Shown here: positions 1-6,607 of the stretch, in pieces | How positions within the stretch are numbered: position 1 is the stretch's first letter | Layout: every line of letters begins with the position of its first letter | Source: Synergistaceae bacterium UBA6101 | GTDB taxonomy: Bacteria > Synergistota > Synergistia > Synergistales > Synergistaceae | DNA length: 39,840 nucleotides | Assembly: GCA_002428495.1 (NCBI GenBank) | Contig: DIWR01000008.1 | Span: forward strand, 1 to 39,840 | Direction of reading: 5' to 3' | Position numbers and translations under genes: made by a program | The notes under the pieces: model-generated | Told to the model about the DNA's origin: nothing | Databases searched by the model: none | What the model saw: the letters and a program-made list of their open reading frames with translations, nothing else

Positions 1-92
1 GACATTTTCCCTGATCATTGACAGCCATTATATTAATTATAACTCAATTAATGCCGTTATATAGATGATCGTCAGGAAATTTTACACTAAGT

Positions 93-121
93 TTGACTAT
101 CACTGCTAAGAGGAATAAAAT
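93..121 (+). promoter_or_regulatory. Predicted sigma70-type promoter for the radical SAM gene
   Basis: A -35 element TTGACT (93-98) and a -10 element TAAAAT (116-121) are separated by exactly 17 nt, each matching 5 of 6 consensus bases. Transcription would start near 128, giving a leader of about 80 nt before the ATG at 207. This also argues against the in-frame upstream TTG at 93 being a start codon, because it lies inside the -35 box. The call is from sequence only. Confidence 0.55.
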
Positions 122-206
122 TATCAGCATGATAGTGTCCAAGACCTCATTCAGAGTGGATTTGTATGGGTTTTTACTGTTAAAGCAGGACAAAGGAGTG
201 AACGAT

Positions 207-1550
207 ATGACATTTAACATGAAGGAACATGTTGAAAACCTGGGAGCTAAAGCTGCCCTTTCATATCTGGAAGGGGATCCGGAAAAAAATATCCCCAAAG
301 CTGTAAAATGGGTAAAAATGTTTGACAGAAAAGGAATATATTCTGCCGCTTACCCTGCTCTTGAAAAAATTGCCTCTGAACCCCAAAACATATGGTTCCA
401 ATTTATAAAGAGCCTCTATTCAGACATAGACCCTGAAGTGAGAAAAAAGATCTTCACAAATTTTTTACTGCACTCAGCTATCCAAGGATTCAACAAACGC
501 ACAAAAAACGAAGAAAAATACAACTGCAATATTCCCTGGGCTATACTTATGGACCCGACAAGCGCCTGCAACCTGCGTTGCAAAGGTTGCTGGGCCGCTG
601 ATTACGGCTCCTCTATGAACCTTGAGATTGATATACTTGACAATATCGTCCGGCAGGGTAAAGAACTTGGAACGTACACATACCTTTTCAGCGGGGGAGA
701 ACCTCTTATAAGGAAGGATGACATCATTAACATCTGCAGAAAACATGATGACTGCCTTTTCCTCGCTTTCACAAATGCGACGCTGATAGACTCTTCTTTT
801 GCCGATAAAATGCTTGAGGTCAAAAATTTTGTTCCGGCATTGAGTATTGAGGGATTTGAAGATGAAACCGATTTCAGGAGGGGTAAGGGCACCTACGATG
901 CTGTTTTAAGTGCCATGAAGCTTCTGAAGGAGAAAAAACTTCCTTTCGGGGTCTCATGCTGCTATACAAGCAAAAATATCGGCTCTGTAGGAAGCGAAGA
1001 GTTTTTCGACTACATGGTGGAGATGGGGGCAAAGTTTGCCTGGTTCTTCACGTATATCCCAATAGGAGAAAAAGCACTCACTGAACTGATGGCCTCAGCA
1101 GAACAGCGAGAGTACATGTACAGACAGATCCGAAAGTTCAGAAATACAAAACCAATATTCACAATAGATTTCTGGAACGACAGTGAATATGTTAAAGGCT
1201 GCATTGCAGGCGGCAGAAGATATCTGCACATAAACGCAAACGGAGACATCGAACCCTGCGCATTTATACACTACGCTGATTCAAACATAAAGGACAAAAG
1301 CCTCCTGGAGGCTTACAGATCCCCGCTTTTCATGCAGTACAGACAAAATCAGCCCTTTAACGAAAACCATCTGCGCCCTTGCCCTCTCCTCGACAACCCT
1401 GACTCATTAAACTCAATGGTTGAAGCATCCGGTGCGGAATCAACATATATTGTTAAACCTGAGAAGGTTAGAGACCTTACTTCAAAGTGCAGGCAGAAAT
1501 CTGTCCTTTGGGCTGATACAGCTAAGAGGCTTTGGTCTGAAAAAAATTAA
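207..1550 (+). CDS. Radical SAM protein with SPASM-like C-terminal cysteines
   Basis: This 447-residue protein is a radical SAM enzyme: it should bind a [4Fe-4S] cluster and cleave S-adenosylmethionine to start a radical reaction. The CxxxCxxC motif is at C121, C125 and C128 (ACNLRCKGCWA), followed by a GGEP motif typical of the family. About 110 N-terminal residues precede the motif. The C-terminal third has further cysteines (C332, C351 in a NGDIEPC context, C392, C428) that could hold an auxiliary cluster, as in SPASM/twitch proteins. The ATG at 207 is chosen because AAAGGAG lies 8 nt upstream; the longer reading from 93 would begin inside the promoter. It is a single-gene unit with no peptide precursor or partner nearby. 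The substrate cannot be named from sequence; peptide modification or cofactor maturation are both possible. Confidence 0.88.
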   Translation: MTFNMKEHVENLGAKAALSYLEGDPEKNIPKAVKWVKMFDRKGIYSAAYPALEKIASEPQNIWFQFIKSLYSDIDPEVRKKIFTNFLLHSAIQGFNKRTKNEEKYNCNIPWAILMDPTSACNLRCKGCWAADYGSSMNLEIDILDNIVRQGKELGTYTYLFSGGEPLIRKDDIINICRKHDDCLFLAFTNATLIDSSFADKMLEVKNFVPALSIEGFEDETDFRRGKGTYDAVLSAMKLLKEKKLPFGVSCCYTSKNIGSVGSEEFFDYMVEMGAKFAWFFTYIPIGEKALTELMASAEQREYMYRQIRKFRNTKPIFTIDFWNDSEYVKGCIAGGRRYLHINANGDIEPCAFIHYADSNIKDKSLLEAYRSPLFMQYRQNQPFNENHLRPCPLLDNPDSLNSMVEASGAESTYIVKPEKVRDLTSKCRQKSVLWADTAKRLWSEKN

Positions 1551-1661
1551 GCAGGTTGTTATGTTTGAATAAATGATGATCATTTGCTGTGTATGATAGA
1601 AATGCAGAAATTTATGAAAAACACACCAAACACCATAATGTTTTTTTACGTACAATATTAA

Positions 1662-1690
1662 TTGATATTTATAACTCTTTCTGCTAAAAT
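1662..1690 (+). promoter_or_regulatory. Predicted promoter for greA
   Basis: TTGATA (1662-1667) and TAAAAT (1685-1690) are separated by 17 nt, and a TGC just before the -10 gives it an extended -10 character. Transcription would begin near 1697, leaving a leader of about 37 nt before the ATG at 1734. The rest of the 183-nt gap after the radical SAM gene is AT-rich; it holds the short palindrome AAATGATGATCATTT but no clear terminator for that gene. Confidence 0.6.
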
Positions 1691-1733
1691 GCTCTCCGCA
1701 CAGCAGTATTTCGACTAGGTGGTGTTTGGGCAC

Positions 1734-2228
1734 ATGGCAGCAACAAAAGCATACGATGACAAAGTTATCATGACACGTGAAGGATACGACAAACTCAAAG
1801 CAGAGCTCATCTCACTGCGCGGAGACGGAAGAGCCGAAATAGCCGCCAAGCTTGAAGAGGCGAGAGGATTCGGCGACCTCAGCGAAAACGCCGAATACCA
1901 CGCGGCCAAGGAAGAACAGGAGAAACTTGAAAACAGGGTACTCTGGCTTGACTACCAGCTGGGAAAAGCCAAGATAGTTGACGCAGAGGATGTTGACACA
2001 AGCTCAGTGAGCCTTGGAACAACAGTGACCCTTAAAGACCTGGATCTTAAAAAAACTCTTGTATATACCCTTGTAGGCACAGAAGAAGCAGACATAAAAG
2101 AAAACAGGATCTCCGCAGCCAGTCCGGTGGGAATGGCGATAACGGGGAAAAAGATCAATGACGAAGTCATGGTTCGGACACCCCGCGGAATAAGACATTT
2201 AAAAATAATGAAAATCAGGCTTAAATAA
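1734..2228 (+). CDS. greA: Transcription elongation factor GreA
   Basis: GreA rescues backtracked RNA polymerase by stimulating its intrinsic cleavage of the nascent RNA 3' end. The 164-residue protein has the expected two parts: an N-terminal antiparallel coiled coil containing the family signature (ARGFGDLSENAEYHAAKEEQ), with the acidic D and E residues at its tip, and a C-terminal FKBP-like domain containing the conserved SPVGMAITGK stretch. Length is slightly above the usual 157-160. The ATG at 1734 is preferred over a GTG at 1719 because an AGGTGG ribosome site lies at 1717-1722, overlapping that GTG. It has its own promoter and a strong intrinsic terminator, so it is probably monocistronic. 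It converges on ddl. Confidence 0.96.
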   Translation: MAATKAYDDKVIMTREGYDKLKAELISLRGDGRAEIAAKLEEARGFGDLSENAEYHAAKEEQEKLENRVLWLDYQLGKAKIVDAEDVDTSSVSLGTTVTLKDLDLKKTLVYTLVGTEEADIKENRISAASPVGMAITGKKINDEVMVRTPRGIRHLKIMKIRLK

Positions 2229-2238
2229 AGCCTGATTT
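2212..2238 (+). terminator. Intrinsic terminator of greA
   Basis: An 11-bp perfect stem (AAATCAGGCTT at 2212-2222 and AAGCCTGATTT at 2228-2238) with a 5-nt AAATA loop is followed by TTTATTT. The greA stop codon TAA sits in the loop and first stem base. The opposite flank is also T-rich when read on the minus strand, so the element may stop ddl transcripts coming from the other side as well. Confidence 0.85.
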
Positions 2239-2256
2239 TTTATTTAGGTCTATTTT

Positions 2257-2289
2257 ATTTGATGTTTAGCTCTCAGCAAAACATCAAAT
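2257..2289. repeat. Inverted repeat between greA and ddl
   Basis: ATTTGATGTTT (2257-2267) is repeated in inverted form as AAACATCAAAT (2279-2289) around an 11-nt loop. It lies between the converging 3' ends of greA and ddl. There is no T-run on either side, so it does not look like a classical terminator; it could be an mRNA 3' end stabiliser or a remnant. Confidence 0.5.
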
Positions 2290-2300
2290 GTCTATTCCTC

Positions 2301-3251
2301 TCAGAACCTTCTCTCAATACGGAAAGAGACTTTTATCACGCTTTCAAGAAAATCTCCAAACTCCAGACCATAGGCTTTTGCTGACTTTGGAACAAGGCTG
2401 GTGGCTGTCATTCCAGGTGCGGTATTGACCTCCAGCAAGTATGGTTCACCTTCGTCAGTAACCCTGAAGTCTACCCTGCTGTATGACCTGCACCCCAGGC
2501 TTTTATGGGCAAGGACAGCGATATCCCCGATCTTTCGGGATGTTTCTTCTGAAAAATCCGCAGGACATATATATTCTGTACAGCCGCTGGTATATTTATT
2601 TTTATAGTCATAAAAACCAACATGAGGCCGTATATCTATCGCCGGAAGCGCTATGATTTCGCCGTTTTCCTTTTCCCAGACCGGTACAGTTATCTCTTTG
2701 CCCGGGATGTACTGTTCAACAAGTGCCTTATCTTCATTCTCGTAAGCTTTCCAACAGTTTTCTATTCCTGATCTCAGTTCCTCTGATGTTTTTGCAAGAG
2801 TCACACCTACAGTGCTTCCTCCTCTGTTGGGCTTTACGACCAATTTCACATACCTTCTCAGCATATCTTCCTCACGGATGCCGGCAGGATGTCCTTTATG
2901 GATTATGTTTCCTTTCGGCATTTGAAGATCCTCTGTAGAGAAGAGCAGTTTTGCCACCGTCTTGTCCATTGCAAACATACATGCTTCGGGTCCTGAACCT
3001 GTGTAAGGGATGCCATAGGCATCAAGACAGGTCTGGAAGCGCCCGTCTTCTCCCCAGCCCCCGTGAAGCGCAATAAATACACCATCAGCATTGAAAGTGT
3101 GCCATTTTTCAACAAATTCCTTAGGAGAAAGGACATCCTCCAGTACAACTGAGTGACCTTTCTGAGACAGAGCCTCATAAACAGCTCTGCCTGAGTTAAG
3201 CGATACTTCCCTTTCCGGGCTTGTTCCGCCGTATGCGACAACTACCTTCAT
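2301..3251 (-). CDS. ddl: D-alanine--D-alanine ligase
   Basis: Ddl joins two D-alanines with ATP to make the dipeptide that ends the peptidoglycan stem peptide. The 316-residue cytoplasmic protein has the ATP-grasp layout. It shows the N-terminal GGTSPEREVSLNSG segment with the substrate-contacting Glu and Ser (about residues 8-21), the ATP-binding lysines near 97 and 140, the mobile loop GGSTVGV (144-150), and the metal- and substrate-binding end EVNTAPGMTATSLVP. Length is normal. The ATG at 3251 (MKVVVAYGG) fits homologues best. Two more ATGs just upstream (3257, 3260) are crowded against the AAGGA ribosome site, though the one at 3257 cannot be excluded. It is the last gene of the envelope block and lies after a hairpin at the lptD stop codon, so its expression may be partly separated from lptD. 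Confidence 0.95.
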   Translation of the reverse strand: MKVVVAYGGTSPEREVSLNSGRAVYEALSQKGHSVVLEDVLSPKEFVEKWHTFNADGVFIALHGGWGEDGRFQTCLDAYGIPYTGSGPEACMFAMDKTVAKLLFSTEDLQMPKGNIIHKGHPAGIREEDMLRRYVKLVVKPNRGGSTVGVTLAKTSEELRSGIENCWKAYENEDKALVEQYIPGKEITVPVWEKENGEIIALPAIDIRPHVGFYDYKNKYTSGCTEYICPADFSEETSRKIGDIAVLAHKSLGCRSYSRVDFRVTDEGEPYLLEVNTAPGMTATSLVPKSAKAYGLEFGDFLESVIKVSFRIERRF

Positions 3252-3307
3252 TTCCATCATATCCTTCTTAAACGATAAAATTTGTCCGGTCACAAATTAA
3301 AATATTT

Positions 3308-3332
3308 GCTTCTGATCCCGTGGATCAGAAGC
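3308..3332 (-). terminator. Hairpin over the lptD stop codon (possible terminator or attenuator)
   Basis: A perfect 11-bp stem (GCTTCTGATCC at 3308-3318 and GGATCAGAAGC at 3322-3332) closes on a 3-nt loop. The lptD stop codon lies inside the stem. On the minus strand it is followed by AAATATTTTAATTT, a weak U tract; on the plus strand by TCTTTTT, a better one. It may partly end lptD transcripts before ddl, protect a 3' end, or stop antisense transcripts. Confidence 0.55.
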
Positions 3333-5019
3333 TCTTTTTGGTTGCCTCTGAATTCGTCTCTGATTCTACACCAATTTTGTATTCGGGGTATGCGTTTATG
3401 TAGAAGAAAATCCCTGCTGTCAACTCGTCCCCTGCCTTGTTATCCATGACCCACAGATGCCACGTTGTACAGTGCTTGACGTAATTCACAGAATAACGCA
3501 TCGAAGCGATTTCCTGCGAAATATTGTCGTACGCGGCGGTTACAGAAAATGTCCACTGTTCCCATGAGGCCCCGAAAGGAAGCGGGAAGGAGACAGTCTG
3601 GTAAAAGTTTTCGTTGTCTGCATACCTGTCCCATGCAAGTGGGGATGACCCGTCAGCCCATCTCCTGAAATACATCGAGCTGAAATTAAAAGCGCCTATA
3701 TTCCATCTCACCCCGAACCATCCGTCAATAAGGTCCTGGGTCTGGTCTCCTCCTTCGTATGTATGGTACACGTATCTTGCACCGTAGAAGGGTTTGAAGA
3801 AGAAATCTCCGACGTCGGGAGAGCCTGTCATCTCAGTGCCGAGAACTATCCTTTCTCTCCATGGCATGACAGTATTAAGGTTATCCTGATAGCGTCCGTA
3901 AATACCAAACAACCTTATCCTGGCCCATTTAGAATCATCTCCGTACCAGGGCGAATATATGCCAAATTCGGGGTCTGTCCAGACATTAAAGCGCTGTTCC
4001 TGCCCCGGTCTCATCTCAGTTTCTATAAGTTCCCTCTGAGCTTGGTAGAGTATCGCCCTCCATCCGTTTGGGGCGTTATACTCAAGTCCCCACTTTGGGC
4101 GCCACATTATCTCATCAGAATCAGAGTCATAAATGCGATCAGACTCTAAAAATACAGAGAGCCCCTCTGACAGTATCTCCCTGCTGTAACGGAGCCTTGC
4201 CTCCCACAGGTTGTCTGACCAGTAAATCGCGTTTACCTTTAATTCTCCGACAGTTCCTAAATCGATGTATCCCTTGAGCCCTCCGCCCATGCCTTTGTTG
4301 GAATCATATGCAAAATAGGGAAGTAGGCTCTGTTCCTTCGGTCCAAGCTTTGCGACGTAGTCAAAGGGATATGTAAAGATACATTTCTCTCCAATGTATA
4401 TCCTTGGACGCCTTATTATCATTTTTTTGTTGGGTATAATAACTACTTTATTAGATTTGAGCCTGAAGTGGGGCCTTTCAAAATCACAGGTCGTCGTGGT
4501 CACGTCCAGCCATTCTGTTATCTGATCATCTTCCGCGTCAGTTTTTTTCTTTTTAGGACGTGACTTGATGGCGCCGAACTTTACAGCGTCATCCATAGGC
4601 ATGACCTTCACGTCGCCCCCCTGCATGAATAGCGCGTCCATCTTGCCTGAAGCATCGGTCAGGACGCCCCTTCTTGTTTCAAGGCTGTAAGTCAGGTGAT
4701 CTCCTGTCAGTTTGTCCGGTCCCGAAAAGAGTGTGACCTTGCCCCTATCATCTGAGAAAGCATCAACAAGCTGATTGTTGCTGTTGTACTCAACATGAGG
4801 CGCAAAGAGCCTCATAGTCTTATTTCGGACTTTAACGTTTCCATCTGCAGTGGCTATCCCCGTGTTCTCCTGATAGACCACGCTGTCTGCATCGATATGC
4901 ACCTCATCGGGGGCATCTTCGGCATAAAGAGGCGTGAGAAGAAATGCACATACAAAGACCAGGCTAAACAGAATGACCTTTAATAGTTGGCAACAAAATA
5001 TTTTTTTCACTCTTTCCAC
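3325..5019 (-). CDS. lptD: LPS-assembly outer-membrane protein LptD (OstA), short form
   Basis: LptD is the outer-membrane beta-barrel that inserts lipopolysaccharide into the outer leaflet. The product of 564 residues begins with a signal peptide: a basic start, a hydrophobic stretch, and likely cleavage after LYA near residue 35. An OstA-type beta-jellyroll follows (about 38-150, with HIDADSVVYQENTGIATADGNV), then a long region rich in aromatic alternating strands ending in a Phe, as expected for a barrel. It is much shorter than the E. coli protein of about 784 residues. The GTG at 5019 is chosen because GGAGGAG lies 7 nt upstream; it overlaps the end of lptC by 13 nt, which suggests coupled translation. 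lptA and lptB are not in the window. The family call is firm; whether the short barrel is typical of the phylum cannot be judged here. Confidence 0.88.
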   Translation of the reverse strand: MERVKKIFCCQLLKVILFSLVFVCAFLLTPLYAEDAPDEVHIDADSVVYQENTGIATADGNVKVRNKTMRLFAPHVEYNSNNQLVDAFSDDRGKVTLFSGPDKLTGDHLTYSLETRRGVLTDASGKMDALFMQGGDVKVMPMDDAVKFGAIKSRPKKKKTDAEDDQITEWLDVTTTTCDFERPHFRLKSNKVVIIPNKKMIIRRPRIYIGEKCIFTYPFDYVAKLGPKEQSLLPYFAYDSNKGMGGGLKGYIDLGTVGELKVNAIYWSDNLWEARLRYSREILSEGLSVFLESDRIYDSDSDEIMWRPKWGLEYNAPNGWRAILYQAQRELIETEMRPGQEQRFNVWTDPEFGIYSPWYGDDSKWARIRLFGIYGRYQDNLNTVMPWRERIVLGTEMTGSPDVGDFFFKPFYGARYVYHTYEGGDQTQDLIDGWFGVRWNIGAFNFSSMYFRRWADGSSPLAWDRYADNENFYQTVSFPLPFGASWEQWTFSVTAAYDNISQEIASMRYSVNYVKHCTTWHLWVMDNKAGDELTAGIFFYINAYPEYKIGVESETNSEATKKSF

Positions 5020-5552
5020 GTTAAGACTCCTCCGCCTGTTACCGTGCATTCCCCGCTTTTAGTATCATAAGTGCCCTCTTTACCTTCAACCGTGATCTTG
5101 CCGTCAGTAAGCATCACGCCTTTGAAAAAACTCCATAGCTCCTTTGCTGCTTTAAATTCGACCCTGCCTGCCTTTAGGTTGTACACTTTATCTTTCTCTG
5201 TCATGACAGCATCTGCGCTTGTCATTTCTATGTCGTTGTTGGCTCTTGTAAATATACCCTTATCGGCGTTGATCCTTGTGACCTTATCGCCGCTTTCAGT
5301 GATAGTAATGTCAAGAGACTCCCCGTAAAAGAGTCCTTCCCTGTGTTCCACCCTCGGAGAGATAAGTTTCCACTGCGCTCCGTTTATCTCCCTGTCTATC
5401 GCGATATTTTCAACAATAATATCCGGCAGGGGAATGTCTCCCGCCCTGTTGGCAAGGTTAAGGTCTCTCCATAAAAAGACCACAATCACAGCGATAAACA
5501 ATAACGCTGCGATCGTGTATGCTTTCTTGCGGGATATTTTTTTTAGTGACAA
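5007..5552 (-). CDS. lptC: LPS export system periplasmic protein LptC
   Basis: This protein of 181 residues has an N-terminal basic stretch, one transmembrane helix (about residues 11-28) and a periplasmic beta-rich domain, the layout of LptC. LptC receives LPS from the inner-membrane LptBFG transporter and passes it to LptA. The repeated short beta segments (ESLDITITESGDKVTRINADKGIF and later NLKAGRVEF) fit the jellyroll shared by Lpt proteins. The start is a TTG at 5552 with only a weak ribosome site; it lies 26 nt after the upstream gene and is probably translated by coupling. Its 3' end overlaps lptD, which strongly supports a role in LPS transport. It could be called LptA-like on fold alone, but the membrane anchor favours LptC. 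Confidence 0.82.
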   Translation of the reverse strand: MSLKKISRKKAYTIAALLFIAVIVVFLWRDLNLANRAGDIPLPDIIVENIAIDREINGAQWKLISPRVEHREGLFYGESLDITITESGDKVTRINADKGIFTRANNDIEMTSADAVMTEKDKVYNLKAGRVEFKAAKELWSFFKGVMLTDGKITVEGKEGTYDTKSGECTVTGGGVLTWKE

Positions 5553-5578
5553 ATCAGTCTTATTCCAATCAAAAATAT

Positions 5579-6592
5579 TTACGGGTTTCTCTGTGATCCG
5601 GCGCCCTGAGGAGATGTCACGTCCCCGGAAGCAGCCATTGATGATATCTGGCTTGGTATCATATATCCGTGGACAGTTGCGGCAGATGTTGTCTCAACAT
5701 AGAACAAAGTACCCTCTTTCAGGTGGTTGTCTGAACCCCTTACCAGGAAACCGCCTGCCAGTCCCAGAGGACCAAGAAGCACTGCACCCGCAAAACTTGC
5801 GCCTACTGCTCCATAAGTCGCAGCATCAGCTTCCATTGCTTTTTTCGCGGCCTCTCCCATTGCAACTGTGACTGAGTTGGGGCCAATGACCTCAAGCGCG
5901 TCAAAAGCCATTTCAATTTCCGATGGCCGTCCGAAGCTGCGCGGAGGCTTGACCTTTGTTATATGGGCGAAGATCCTGCTGCCTCTGGGAGCGACAAGAT
6001 TGTTGTTTATAACTATCTCTTCGACCAGTTTCAAAACAACTTTGTCATCGACCTTTACATTTTTCACAGTAAGAGTCTGAGAAAGCGATGCCTTTACGAC
6101 AGTTGTCGCAGGCATCTCTACCGGTGTCGCTAAAACTCCCTCAGGAAGAAGCTTGGTTATTAGCCTCTCTGTTCTTGAAGCCAGAGCGCCGCCCTGAACT
6201 GATCCTTCAACAACTGCCTCCAGTGTGTCGATCCTGCGTGCGAGTGACCATTCCGGATGTATCCGCTGAACAACGGCCCATTCTGCAACAGATAGTTTGA
6301 AAAGGAGCGATGGCTGAGTTGTTGTCCCCTTCTCCAGAAAATCCAGCATAGCAGTCTGGCGCTCCGTCAGACTTCCGGGGAGCTCCCTGCCGAAGACGTC
6401 TTTTTCAGCAGCGTTGAGTCTTGAAAGGAGTCCTCCGCCCTGAGGCGAACCATAAACTATTGTCTCGATCCTCTCAAGTGTTTGAAAGGCAGGACCTCCG
6501 TCAGCATTAACTTCTGAAGCAGATGAGACTACAACCGATGCAAATACGGTAAGGATCACTGCCGTCAGCATCAACATGTTTTTCAACTTCAT
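5579..6592 (-). CDS. Uncharacterised exported protein with an internal repeat and a glycine-rich C-terminal domain
   Basis: I do not recognise a named family. The 337-residue product starts with a clear signal peptide (about residues 1-26, ending SSASE). A motif of the form GSxQGGxLxSR occurs twice, at residues 48-58 and 130-140, each preceded by a short helix (LERIETIV, RRIDTLEAVV), so the N-terminal half is an internal duplication. The C-terminal half has a beta-rich segment with LVAPRGSRIFAHITKVKPP (199-217), a small-residue hydrophobic stretch (GAVGASFAGAVLLGPLGLAGG, 261-281) and EGTLFYVET (293-301). The pattern resembles envelope proteins that end in a beta domain with a glycine-rich hairpin. 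An AAGGAG ribosome site precedes the ATG. It lies 15 nt after pyrG and 26 nt before lptC, so a role in outer-membrane or envelope assembly is a reasonable inference but unproven. Confidence 0.75.
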   Translation of the reverse strand: MKLKNMLMLTAVILTVFASVVVSSASEVNADGGPAFQTLERIETIVYGSPQGGGLLSRLNAAEKDVFGRELPGSLTERQTAMLDFLEKGTTTQPSLLFKLSVAEWAVVQRIHPEWSLARRIDTLEAVVEGSVQGGALASRTERLITKLLPEGVLATPVEMPATTVVKASLSQTLTVKNVKVDDKVVLKLVEEIVINNNLVAPRGSRIFAHITKVKPPRSFGRPSEIEMAFDALEVIGPNSVTVAMGEAAKKAMEADAATYGAVGASFAGAVLLGPLGLAGGFLVRGSDNHLKEGTLFYVETTSAATVHGYMIPSQISSMAASGDVTSPQGAGSQRNP

Positions 6593-6607
6593 AATAGTTT
6601 TCTCCTT

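Noticed and set aside
93..206. Longer start of the radical SAM gene at a TTG at 93
   Set aside because: The TTG lies in the predicted -35 element and the 38 extra residues look unlike the family; the ATG at 207 has a good ribosome site.
3325..5019. Frameshift or truncation of lptD
   Set aside because: The frame is open throughout, ends with a terminal Phe as barrels often do, and a structured 3' end follows; no downstream remnant of a longer lptD was found before ddl.
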